This document shows positions 31,965 to 39,695 of a DNA stretch of 64,000 nucleotides, piece by piece. The position numbers and the translations under genes were made by a program. The notes beneath the pieces are model-generated. The model ran no database searches. It had not been told where the DNA came from and saw only the letters and a program-made list of their open reading frames with translations. Source of the stretch: CAYTZH01 sp964442285 (GTDB lineage: Bacteria > Myxococcota_A > UBA9160 > JAFDET01); NCBI GenBank assembly GCA_964442285.1, contig CAYTZH010000002.1:130306-194305 (forward strand), given 5' to 3'. The first letter of the stretch is position 1. Each line of letters begins with the position of its first letter.

Positions 31965-31970
31965 ACCCTA
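31965..31970 (-). promoter_or_regulatory. Candidate -10 box, CobW-type gene
   Basis: On the minus strand this reads TAGGGT, seven bases before the GTG at 31957. It matches the spacing of the other candidate leaderless promoters but is a poorer hexamer. Confidence 0.3.
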
Positions 31971-32027
31971 GCCCAGGCGAGGGTGGAGCCCTGTGCGGTG
32001 GGTCACCGGAGCGGATCGGCCCACCGG

Positions 32028-32033
32028 TATACT
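32028..32033 (+). promoter_or_regulatory. Candidate -10 box, first methyltransferase paralog
   Basis: TATACT followed by seven bases and the ATG at 32041. The surrounding GTATACTCGG is identical to that at 27458-27467. No ribosome site is present. Confidence 0.45.
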
Positions 32034-32040
32034 CGGCGCC

Positions 32041-33537
32041 ATGGGTACACAAGCCGAGCAGGGTCCCCTGAACCTCGATCCCGGATTCGTCGCCGCCGTG
32101 CGCGAGCGCCTCGACGCCGCCGGCTTCGACGAGGCCGGCGTGTTGGGGCGCCTGCAGACGCCCGACAGCGTGCGCGTGGACGAGAAGTCGCTGCCGCGGC
32201 TCCTGCGCCTCACCGCCGAGGGCACGCCCCTCGACGTCTTCATCGAGCTCTTCCTCCTGGGCACGTCGGTGCCCTCGGACGCCGCGGCCCGGGCCGTCGC
32301 GCCGACCCCGCTGGCCGACTGGTGCGACGGCGGCCTGCTCGCCGAGGCGGCGGGCGCGGTGACCGCGCCGCTGCGCATGGCGCCCCAGCAGGGCTTCCGG
32401 GTCGTCTTCGATCCTCCGGTCAACCGGGTGGCGGGTCCGCCCGCCCCCGACCGGGTGCCGGGCCCGGGGCGGATCACCATGGACCTCCTGCACGCAACGG
32501 TGCGGCGGCCGGTGGGCCGGGTCCTCGACCTGGGCACCGGCCCCGGCGTGCAGGGACTCGCGTGCAGCCGCCACGCCGAGCAGGTGGTGAGCACGGACGT
32601 GAACCCGCGCGCCCTGAACCTGGCCGCGTTCAACGCCGCGCTGAACGGCGTGGAGCACCTGGAGGTGCGGGAGGGCAGCCTCTTCGATCCGGTGGCCGGC
32701 GAGCGCTTCGACCTGGTCGTGGTGAACCCGCCCTTCGCGATCTCGCCCGACTCCCGCTTCGTCTATCGCGATGGCGGGACCGAGGGCGACGGCTTCGTCC
32801 GGGGCCTGGTGGCCGAGGTGGGCGCCTACTTGGAAGCGGGCGGACTGTGCCAGATGACGGCCCAGTGGGCCCAGCTGCGTGGCCAGCCCTGGCCCGAGCG
32901 GCTGGCGGGCTGGGTCGAGGGCACGGGCTGTGACGCCTGGGTGATCGAGCTCGCGAGCCAGCGTCCCGAGGTCTACGCGGCCAACTGGATCCGCGAGAGC
33001 GAGCGGCTCGACGAGGAGGCCTACCGCGCCCGCTGGGAGGAGTGGATGGCCTACTTCGACGCGGCGGGCATCGAGTCCATCAGCACCGGCCTGATCACCC
33101 TGCGCCGCGCCTCGGAGCGCCCGAACCGCTTCTGGACCCTCGGCGGCGTGGACGGCCTGGACGGGTCCGCGGGCGGGGCGATCGAGCGGGGTCTGGCCGC
33201 GCGCGATCGCCTCCACGGCCAGGCGCCGGCCGACCTGGCCCGCAGCCTCCGGCCTCGGATCGCGCCGGGCGTGCGGCTCGACACCGTCAACGAGAGCGAT
33301 GGCGGGGGCTGGCGCACCCGCGTCGGCATCCTGCGCCAGACCCGCGGCCTCCAGGCCGGGGCCGAGCTGGATCCCAGCGTGGCCCAGCTCGTCGGCCTCT
33401 GCGACGGCGCGCGATCGCTCTCCGATCTCGCCGCGGCGGTCACCGGCGCCGAGGGCGACGCCCTCCGCACGGCGGCCGAGAGCCTCGTGCCGGTGGTGGT
33501 GGGCCTGATCGAGCGGGGGTTCCTGGAGCTGGACTGA
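32041..33537 (+). CDS. Class I SAM methyltransferase with N- and C-terminal helical domains (paralog A)
   Basis: A 498-residue protein. Residues 1-130 form an alpha-helical, winged-helix-like lead domain (VLGRLQTPDSVRV, PLDVFIELFLLG). The methyltransferase core follows: RVLDLGTGPGVQGLACSRHA is motif I, VVSTDVNPRALNLAAFNAALNG motif II, and FDLVVVNPPFAISPD the NPPF motif shared with PrmC/HemK and N6-adenine methyltransferases. About 190 C-terminal residues are unfamiliar. NPPF enzymes methylate the amide of Gln/Asn or exocyclic amino groups; the target is unknown. A close paralog starts at 37999 with the same domain order, and the PAAR-Rhs-immunity cassette sits between them on the other strand. 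Confidence 0.85.
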   Translation: MGTQAEQGPLNLDPGFVAAVRERLDAAGFDEAGVLGRLQTPDSVRVDEKSLPRLLRLTAEGTPLDVFIELFLLGTSVPSDAAARAVAPTPLADWCDGGLLAEAAGAVTAPLRMAPQQGFRVVFDPPVNRVAGPPAPDRVPGPGRITMDLLHATVRRPVGRVLDLGTGPGVQGLACSRHAEQVVSTDVNPRALNLAAFNAALNGVEHLEVREGSLFDPVAGERFDLVVVNPPFAISPDSRFVYRDGGTEGDGFVRGLVAEVGAYLEAGGLCQMTAQWAQLRGQPWPERLAGWVEGTGCDAWVIELASQRPEVYAANWIRESERLDEEAYRARWEEWMAYFDAAGIESISTGLITLRRASERPNRFWTLGGVDGLDGSAGGAIERGLAARDRLHGQAPADLARSLRPRIAPGVRLDTVNESDGGGWRTRVGILRQTRGLQAGAELDPSVAQLVGLCDGARSLSDLAAAVTGAEGDALRTAAESLVPVVVGLIERGFLELD

Positions 33538-33539
33538 GG

Positions 33540-33833
33540 CTACGCCGGTACGGGATCGTCGCCGAACATCTCCGTCCAGAGCTCGGCGAGCGCCGCCGCA
33601 ACGTCGTCGTTCGAGGCCTGTTCGTTGTCACTCGTCAGGCGCTTGTAGGTCTGCGGAGAGATCGATCGGGTGCGGATCGCGTCGGCCAGCTGGGATCGGA
33701 GCAGCTGGACCTTCTCCGGAGAGACGATGCCGGCCTCGACCTGTTCCTTCCATCCGGCGACATCGTCCACCTCGACGTGGTAGACGTTCGCGAGGAAGTT
33801 GCTCAGGGGCTCGGGGACCCGTTCGTCTTGCAT
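33540..33833 (-). CDS. Putative immunity protein for the Rhs toxin
   Basis: A 97-residue acidic, mostly helical cytoplasmic protein with no signal peptide, immediately downstream of the Rhs gene's variable tip (13-bp gap). This is the standard place for a cognate immunity gene. Visible features are VPEPLSNFLANVYHVEVDDVAG, a Lys/Glu-rich middle, and the tail ALAELWTEMFGDD. I do not recognise the family with confidence; similar small helical proteins protect against contact-dependent toxins. Base composition is visibly less GC-rich than the neighbours, which fits horizontal exchange together with the toxin tip. It is convergent with methyltransferase A, the stops being 2 bp apart. Confidence 0.65.
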   Translation of the reverse strand: MQDERVPEPLSNFLANVYHVEVDDVAGWKEQVEAGIVSPEKVQLLRSQLADAIRTRSISPQTYKRLTSDNEQASNDDVAAALAELWTEMFGDDPVPA

Positions 33834-33846
33834 GGGAGCCTCCGCA

Positions 33847-36816
33847 TCAGGGGGTCGGAGCCGGCTCGGGGAACATCGTCACCATGGAGTAACTCCCATC
33901 CGGCTGCTTCTTGTAGAACGCCTTTACCGTACCGTCTGTGAAGTCCGTGTCGACGGGGGCCGGCTCGCTTGTGGGGCTCCACTGCTGAGACGGGTCCTTC
34001 CTCGACTTGCCGGAGACGTGGTCCCGGTAGTCGGGACCGTAGACGTCCTCGAGCTTCGCCTCGGCGGGGATACGGTCCTCGCCGGCGGCCGCCTTGGCCT
34101 TGAAGTCCGCCGAGTTGCGGAGGTGGTCGTCGGCCGCGACGTAGGACTCCGGCGAGTTGATCTTGGTGGCGTGGTCACCGCAACGATGGTTGGCTGGTGT
34201 CCCGTCCGCGTTTTTCCGGTACTTGTCGTGCCGAATCCCCGTCTCGGGATCTAACTTCTTCTGGACCCGGTCCGTCAGCTGCTGCTCGGTCACCTGGCCC
34301 TCATGACGCTGCGGCCCGTGGCCCTCCTTGAACAGAGCAGCCATCCGTTTGCGCACGTGTTCGGCCTGCCGCCGGACCTCCCGAGAGATCGCCAGCTCGC
34401 CAGGGAAGAGCTGGTAGTAGGCCTGCTTGGTCTTTCCGATCAGGTAGTCGCCGGTCCCCTTGAGGCGCTTGCCCACCGCGCCCAGCGCGCGCTTGACGCC
34501 CGGAATCTTCGCGAGGCCGAGCGTTCCGACCGTCGCGGCCACGGAGATCGCGGCGCCCTTGGCGAAGGTGCCGACGCTCCAGCCGCCCTCGGAGCAGGCC
34601 TCCACACCGGCGACGATGCCATCGGCCGCGAGGGCGATCCCCGCGATCGCCGCGGTCCCCAGGCCGGCGGCCGCGCCGATGATGGGTACGGCCGCACCGA
34701 CGGCGCCACCCAGGGCGCCCCAGGCGAAGCCCTTCTTGAACTCCTCCCAGCCCTTGCCTTCCTCGGCCGTGGCGGCGCCGATGGCGCCGCCGATCAGGCC
34801 GCCCACGACCGCGGCGCCGGCGATGATGAGCAGCGCCGTGCAGAAGACCAGGTGGCCGTCCGGGTCCCGGAGGTTGACCGGGTCGCCGTTGGCGTAGGTG
34901 TAGAAGTTGTGGGTGCCGCTGCGGAACCGGAGCGGATCCGGGGTGAGGTAGCGGCCCAGGCCCGGGTCGTAGTAGCGGAAGACGTTGTAGTGGAGCCCGG
35001 TCTCGTCGTCGCAGTACTGGCCGAGGTGCCGCAGGGGCTGCCGGACGTCGCCCCGCTCGTTTCGGGCGCGGCCGAAGACGTCGTAGTCGGCGCTCCAGAC
35101 CACCTCGCCACGCTCGTCGGTCAAGGCCAGGGGCGTGCCCGTGCGATCCAGGTGGTAGGCATGCAGCCGACCGTCGATCCGGACCCCCAGCGGCTGGCGC
35201 TCGCCCGGGAGCTGCAGGTAGTCGCGCCGCTCGACGGGCCGGCCGTCCTCGGTGGTCCACTCCCGCAGGAGCTGGCGACCCGCCCACAGGAAGTGGGTGA
35301 CCCGACCGCCGCACTGCTTGCGGATCCGGCGACCGAAGGCGTCGTAGGCGAACCGGACCGGATCGCGGCCCGAGTGGGAGACCGCGGTGAGGTTCCCCTG
35401 GCCGTCGTACGTGTAGCCGGCTGCGATGAGGCCCGTGCGGCCGATCATGCGGCCGTGGGCATCGTGGCTGAACTGCTCGTGGCCCTGGTGCTGGATGCGG
35501 TTGCACGCGTCGAAGGCGGCCCCGACGTCGCCCGCGGCAATCCGGTTGCCCGAGGCGTCCCACGCGAAGGTCTCGTCCCGGCCCTCGACGGCGTCGCGGC
35601 AGGACACGATGCGACCGGCGCCGTCGTACTCGAATCCCCGTGCGTGGCCCGGCAGGATCTGGCGCACGGCGCGACCGCGCAGGTCCAGGGTGACCCGTTC
35701 GTCCACGATGGGGTCGGCGCGTCCGGCCCGGGTGGTGAGCACCGTGCAGAGATCGCCGTCGGGCGACGGCGTGACCGCTCCCCGGGTCTCCACGCCGTTC
35801 GGGAAGCGGAGCCGCGAGACCACGCCCCCCGCGTCGTACTCGAGCTCGTAGGTGCCGCCCTCGCCGTCCTCGGCCCGGGAGAGGAGGCCGTCGCCATCCC
35901 AGGCGAAGCGGTTCTCCTGTCCGTCGGAGGTGCGCAGGGAGACGAGGTTGCCGTCCTCGTCGTAGGCGTACTCGATGGAGATCGCGCCCTGGCGCTCGGC
36001 GAGCACCCGCCCTTCGCCGTCGTACTCGAAGGCGACCTCGATCTCGCCGTTGGCCCCGCGCAGGGGACGATTCTCGTCGTCCCACTCGATCTCCAGGGTG
36101 TGGCCGTCGGCGAACTCCACGCGCTCCTGGCGCTCGTCGCCGGTGACGCGACCGTGGAGCTGGTCGTTCACGTAGACGGCCAGGTCGTCGTCCTCCGACA
36201 CCCAGGTCTCGCGGCTGCCATCGGCCCTCACGATCGTGACGCCGAAGGGATCGAGCGGGTCGCGCTCGTACTGGGTCACCTGACCCCGGGGATCGACGAC
36301 GGCGCGAACGGCGTTCTCGCTGTCGCGTTCCAGGCGGAGCTCACCGCCGGCGCCATCGACGGTCCGCACGAGTGCGTCGCGCCGGTACGCGAGACGCTCG
36401 CGGGTGCCATCGGCGAACTCGGCCTCTACGCCGTCCAGCCCCTCTTCCTCGTCCTCCCACGGGTGCAGGGCGAGGAGGGCCTGCTGGTCGCGCAGGAGCT
36501 CCCGGGGCTGGCCCTCGTCGTCGTAGCGGATGCCGTAGCGCGGCAGGCCCACCAGTCCGGCCTCGACCACGCGTCCCTCGTCGTCGTGGGCGAGGGTGTA
36601 GGTGCGTCCCTCGAAGGTGCGCAGCTCCACCAGGCCGTGGGCGTCGAAGCGCGCGATCTCCTCGCGCCCCTCGGCGTCGAGCACCCGGACGGTGCCCGTG
36701 GCCGTGTCGACCATCGCGCCCGGCCGATCCTCTGCCCAGGCCTGCGCCCGCGCGGCGCGCCGGGCCTCGCCCTGGGCAGCCGCGAACTGGTCGATCTGGT
36801 CCGGACGGAGTCGCAC
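33847..36816 (-). CDS. Rhs-repeat T6SS effector with variable C-terminal toxin domain
   Basis: A 989-residue polymorphic toxin. Residues 40-600 are YD/Rhs repeats (e.g. RAVVDPRGQVTQYERDPLD, YAYDEDGNLVSLRTSDGQ, FEYDGAGRIVSCRDA) that should fold into a cocoon. The core-closing block runs from WSADYDVFGRARNERGD to LHYNVFRYYDPGLGRYLTPDP and DPDGHL (about 575-655). A hydrophobic Gly/Ala-rich stretch (about 655-770) may cross the target membrane. The tip (about 835-989) contains RHEGQVTEQQLTDRV, HATKINSPESYVAADDHL and VKAFYKKQPDGSYSMVTMFP. Its order of an early His, a central T/S-bearing strand and a closing T-x-[FY]-P resembles the RNase A-like/BECR toxins of CdiA tips; this is a pattern call only. 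The GTG start lies 3 bp after the PAAR stop. Confidence 0.85.
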   Translation of the reverse strand: MRLRPDQIDQFAAAQGEARRAARAQAWAEDRPGAMVDTATGTVRVLDAEGREEIARFDAHGLVELRTFEGRTYTLAHDDEGRVVEAGLVGLPRYGIRYDDEGQPRELLRDQQALLALHPWEDEEEGLDGVEAEFADGTRERLAYRRDALVRTVDGAGGELRLERDSENAVRAVVDPRGQVTQYERDPLDPFGVTIVRADGSRETWVSEDDDLAVYVNDQLHGRVTGDERQERVEFADGHTLEIEWDDENRPLRGANGEIEVAFEYDGEGRVLAERQGAISIEYAYDEDGNLVSLRTSDGQENRFAWDGDGLLSRAEDGEGGTYELEYDAGGVVSRLRFPNGVETRGAVTPSPDGDLCTVLTTRAGRADPIVDERVTLDLRGRAVRQILPGHARGFEYDGAGRIVSCRDAVEGRDETFAWDASGNRIAAGDVGAAFDACNRIQHQGHEQFSHDAHGRMIGRTGLIAAGYTYDGQGNLTAVSHSGRDPVRFAYDAFGRRIRKQCGGRVTHFLWAGRQLLREWTTEDGRPVERRDYLQLPGERQPLGVRIDGRLHAYHLDRTGTPLALTDERGEVVWSADYDVFGRARNERGDVRQPLRHLGQYCDDETGLHYNVFRYYDPGLGRYLTPDPLRFRSGTHNFYTYANGDPVNLRDPDGHLVFCTALLIIAGAAVVGGLIGGAIGAATAEEGKGWEEFKKGFAWGALGGAVGAAVPIIGAAAGLGTAAIAGIALAADGIVAGVEACSEGGWSVGTFAKGAAISVAATVGTLGLAKIPGVKRALGAVGKRLKGTGDYLIGKTKQAYYQLFPGELAISREVRRQAEHVRKRMAALFKEGHGPQRHEGQVTEQQLTDRVQKKLDPETGIRHDKYRKNADGTPANHRCGDHATKINSPESYVAADDHLRNSADFKAKAAAGEDRIPAEAKLEDVYGPDYRDHVSGKSRKDPSQQWSPTSEPAPVDTDFTDGTVKAFYKKQPDGSYSMVTMFPEPAPTP

Positions 36817-36819
36817 CCG

Positions 36820-37242
36820 CTAGAGCGCCCCGCAGGCTTCGCAGGGCCCCTTGCAGACGAGGGCCGAGCCGTTCTCCGCAGCGGCCTTCATGGAGGCGGC
36901 CGGGGTGCCGGGTGCGCCGGCGCCCGCGCCGCCCCCGCCCGCGTTGCCGATCAGCACCGTGAACTCCCCCACGGCGATCGTCCCGGGCGGGCCCTTGCAC
37001 TCGTGGGGGTCGTTGACCCGGGCCGCCATCTTGCCGCCGATGAAGACCGTGGGGCTTCCCATCAGGATCATGCCGCCCACGTGGGGCTTGGGGCCGTCGA
37101 ACATGGGGCAGATCTGCATGTCGCCCATGCAGGCGGCCGGCTTGTTGCCGATCATCACGCGGGCCGCCACGCCCGTGGTCACCGGGCCGATCGTGCCCCC
37201 GTGGACGGTCTGGTCGCCGAGGCGGGCTGCCGGGAAGCTCAT
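36820..37242 (-). CDS. PAAR-domain spike-tip protein
   Basis: A 140-residue PAAR protein that should cap the VgrG spike and carry the Rhs effector. AARLGDQTVHGG and GVAARVMIGNKPAACMGDMQICP are the first PAAR turn, GGMILMGSPTVFIGGKMAARVNDPHECKGPPG the second, and FTVLIGN closes the cone. His and Cys residues at the expected positions (TVHGG, CMGDMQICP, PHECKGP) would bind the zinc at the tip. The remaining 40 residues form a Gly/Ala tail with a CKGPCEACG motif. The gene is separate from, and immediately upstream of, the Rhs gene, whereas many systems fuse them. Its upstream region is shared with the plus-strand unknown gene at 37401. Confidence 0.9.
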   Translation of the reverse strand: MSFPAARLGDQTVHGGTIGPVTTGVAARVMIGNKPAACMGDMQICPMFDGPKPHVGGMILMGSPTVFIGGKMAARVNDPHECKGPPGTIAVGEFTVLIGNAGGGGAGAGAPGTPAASMKAAAENGSALVCKGPCEACGAL

Positions 37243-37334
37243 GCCGGGGAGGGCTCCATGGTGGGCGAGTTTCGCCCGTGGGGCGGCCGCGTGCAGTGAA
37301 GCGGCTCACAGACCCTCGTCGCGACCGAGCCGAT

Positions 37335-37348
37335 CCTACTTTCTCGGG
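37335..37348. promoter_or_regulatory. CCTACTTT-TCGGG element upstream of the 37401 gene
   Basis: CCTACTTT, one base, TCGGG (37335-37347), in the divergent gap between the PAAR gene and the unknown plus-strand gene. Almost the same string, with a two-base gap, occurs at 39583-39597 upstream of tssA. Two copies before two T6SS-region genes hint at a shared regulatory site, though the match is short. Confidence 0.3.
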
Positions 37349-37400
37349 CCTTCGGCCGCCGCCGGGTCTACCCTTGGACCGGGCCAGGGACGGGACACGC

Positions 37401-37988
37401 ATGGGACTCGAAAAGCTCCGACTGACCGCCGCGGAGTGCCGGCACCTCGCGGAGCTCTGCGAGACGCGGTCGCGCTGGGGACCGGCCGGGGCGTCCGCGG
37501 CGGCGGCGTCGCCGGCGGCCAGTGGACCGCCGCCGCGCCCCTCCCACCACCGCAGCGCCTGGCTCCGCACCTGGCACTTCCGCGACCGCGCGGCGGCCGA
37601 GCGCTGGAACGGCGCCTGGGAGGCAGCCCTCGAGGGCGGGGCCGTGCCCCCGTTCCTGCTCGCCGAGAACGACGAGCGCCTGCAGGCGGAGGTGGCGCGC
37701 ATCGCCGCCGGCGTGCTGCTCGAGGAGGTGGAGGGCGGGGGCCTCTACCCCACGGCGCTCGCGGGAGGCCGCTACGAGCTCCGGGTCGAGCACGTCTACC
37801 ACACCTCGCCGCTGGCCTGGGCGCGGAGCACCCTGGTGCTGGCGCTCGACGGCCGGATCTTCGACGGCGACGGCAACCTCCTCTGGGCCCTGGAGGCCGC
37901 TCGGGAGTATCCCTTCGACCAGCTCTCGGAGGGGGTGGCCCAGCGCCTGGCCGACCGCCGCTGGGCGCCCGGCGAGCGGGAGGTCTGA
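37401..37988 (+). CDS. Unknown protein of the Rhs/T6SS region
   Basis: A 195-residue protein with no signal peptide or membrane helix. After a short start (MGLEKLRLTAAECRHLAELCETR) and an Ala/Pro-rich loop, the body is alpha/beta with WLRTWHFRDRAAAERWNGAWEAALEGG and PPFLLAENDERLQAEVARIA. A beta-rich segment follows (YELRVEHVYHTSPLAWARSTLVLALDGRIFDGDG). I do not recognise the family. The ATG at 37401 is preferred over in-frame upstream starts that add Arg/Pro text. It is divergent from PAAR-Rhs and 10 bp upstream of methyltransferase B, so it may belong to the effector cassette or be a partner of the methyltransferase. Confidence 0.65.
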   Translation: MGLEKLRLTAAECRHLAELCETRSRWGPAGASAAAASPAASGPPPRPSHHRSAWLRTWHFRDRAAAERWNGAWEAALEGGAVPPFLLAENDERLQAEVARIAAGVLLEEVEGGGLYPTALAGGRYELRVEHVYHTSPLAWARSTLVLALDGRIFDGDGNLLWALEAAREYPFDQLSEGVAQRLADRRWAPGEREV

Positions 37989-37998
37989 GACGCCCGTC

Positions 37999-39552
37999 AT
38001 GGCCCCGGCCGACCGCCCCCCCGCCGACCGTCCCCTGGATCTGGGAAGCGACGAGGTCTACGCCCGCGCCCGCGACGTGCTGGGAAGCGCGGGCTTCGAC
38101 GACGGCGGCATCCTCGCCTTCCTCGGGCAGGGCGAGCTGGGCGACGCCAAGGAGGGGGACGTGGAGCTGCTGCTGGCCAAGACCGCCGGCGGCTCGCCCC
38201 TGGAGACGCTGATCCGCCTCTTCCTGGTGGGCGCCGACGTCGCGGCCGGCGAGGCCGAGCGGGCCGTCGCCCCGATGAAGCTCGAGGCCTGGCTCTCGGC
38301 CGGCCTGTTGGAGTCCGTCGACGGCGACCGGATCCGCGGTGCCGTGCGGCTGCTGCCGTTCCGGGGCCTTTGGCTGGCCTTCGACCGTCCCGAACGGGGG
38401 CGGCAGGTCCGCGCCGAGGACTACGTGATGGGCGTGGGCAGCAGCACGCTCACCCTCGCCGACCTCACCGTGCGACGGCCCGCCCGGGCCGCCCTCGACC
38501 TGGGCACGGGCTGCGGCCTGTTGGCGTTCCTCGCGGCCCGGCACAGCGAGCGGGTCGTCGCCACCGACCGCAATCCCCGGGCGGTGGGAATCGCCGCCTT
38601 CAACGCCCGCCTCAACGGCCTCGACGCCGTCTCGTGTCGCGAGGGCGACCTGTTCGAGCCCGTGGGCTCGGAGCGCTTCGACCTGGTCGTCACCAACCCC
38701 CCCTTCGTGATCTCCCCCGCCAGCACCTTCATCTACCGGGACAGCGGCTTCGAGGGCGATGGCATCACCCGGGAGATCGTGCGCCGGGTTCCCCAGCACC
38801 TGGAGGTGGGCGGCTACTGCCACGTCCTGTGCAACTGGGCCCATCTGCGCGGCGAGGACTGGCGGGACCGGCTGGCCGCCTGGGCCGAGGGGAGTGGCTG
38901 CGACGTCTGGGCCCTGTGCGCCGAGACGCGCGACGCGGCGACCTACGCGAGCACCTGGCTGCGCCACACCGAGGGCGGCGAGCCCGGCCGGGTGCGCGAG
39001 CAGTTCGCGGACTGGATGGCCTTCTACGAGCGCCTCGGCGTGGAGGCGGTGAGCGCCGGCTCGATCCACCTGCGCCGGCGGGCCGACGGCGCCAGCCGCT
39101 TCCGCGCCGGCCCGCAGCCGTCGCTGCGGGGGGCGGGCGGCGAGGCCGTCGCGGCGGGCTTCGAGGCGTGGGCCTTCCTCGACGCCCTCGGCGACGGGGA
39201 GGCCGGCCGGCGCGGCCTGCTCCAGAGCCGGCTCCGGGCCGCCGACGCGCTGCGCCTGGAGCAGCAGCTCGGGCTCGGCGAGGCGGGCTGGACCCCCGAG
39301 CGGACCCTGCTGCGCCTGACCGAGGGGTTCGGCCACGAGGGGGCCGTCGACCCCCTGATGGCCGACCTGGTGGGCCGCTGTCGGGGGCGGGAGCCCCTGG
39401 GCCGGGTCCTGCGCGAGCTCGCGGTGCGGGCCGGGGTCTCCGAGCGCGAGCTCGAGGACGCCGCCCTGCCCATGGTGCGGGCGCTGGTGGAGCAGGGATT
39501 CCTCCGGCCGCCCCCGGCAGAAACCCCGGACCCGGCACGAGATTCTGCTTGA
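37999..39552 (+). CDS. Class I SAM methyltransferase with helical flanking domains (paralog B)
   Basis: A 517-residue paralog of the protein at 32041. The same order of parts is visible: an N-terminal helical domain (ARDVLGSAGFDDGGILAFLG, SPLETLIRLFLVGADV), motif I in AALDLGTGCGLLAFLAARHS, motif II in VVATDRNPRAVGIAAFNARLNG and the NPPF motif in FDLVVTNPPFVISPA. This is followed by the matching CDVWALCAETRDAATYASTWLRH block and a helical C terminus ending ALVEQGFL (compare GLIERGFL in paralog A). Substrate is unknown. Divergence between the two is substantial, so the duplication is not recent. It is the last gene before the tss operon, 143 bp upstream of tssA. Confidence 0.85.
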   Translation: MAPADRPPADRPLDLGSDEVYARARDVLGSAGFDDGGILAFLGQGELGDAKEGDVELLLAKTAGGSPLETLIRLFLVGADVAAGEAERAVAPMKLEAWLSAGLLESVDGDRIRGAVRLLPFRGLWLAFDRPERGRQVRAEDYVMGVGSSTLTLADLTVRRPARAALDLGTGCGLLAFLAARHSERVVATDRNPRAVGIAAFNARLNGLDAVSCREGDLFEPVGSERFDLVVTNPPFVISPASTFIYRDSGFEGDGITREIVRRVPQHLEVGGYCHVLCNWAHLRGEDWRDRLAAWAEGSGCDVWALCAETRDAATYASTWLRHTEGGEPGRVREQFADWMAFYERLGVEAVSAGSIHLRRRADGASRFRAGPQPSLRGAGGEAVAAGFEAWAFLDALGDGEAGRRGLLQSRLRAADALRLEQQLGLGEAGWTPERTLLRLTEGFGHEGAVDPLMADLVGRCRGREPLGRVLRELAVRAGVSERELEDAALPMVRALVEQGFLRPPPAETPDPARDSA

Positions 39553-39597
39553 CGGGGCGTTCCTCGGGGGAGCAGTATTCGTCCTACTTTTGTCGGG
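39549..39597 (+). promoter_or_regulatory. Candidate tssA promoter region
   Basis: TTGACG (39549-39554) overlaps the end of methyltransferase B, and a -10-like TATTCG (39576-39581) follows at a rather long spacing of 21. The CCTACTTT-TG-TCGGG element (39583-39597), also seen near 37335, lies immediately downstream, where a repressor could act. The remaining 98 bases before tssA show nothing further except a run of C. Confidence 0.3.
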
Positions 39598-39695
39598 ACT
39601 CACGGTGGGTTGGCGATCGCCCTCCCCCCATCCCCCCTTGGCTGACGGCTGACGGGCCGACGACTGACGGCCGGTTGGCCTGACCCGCGGGTCCG

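Noticed and set aside
32041..39552. Search for flanking direct repeats, integrase or tRNA at the Rhs cassette edges
   Set aside because: None were seen. The cassette's ends abut methyltransferase A directly (2 bp) and an ordinary promoter gap on the other side, so no mobile-element call is made.
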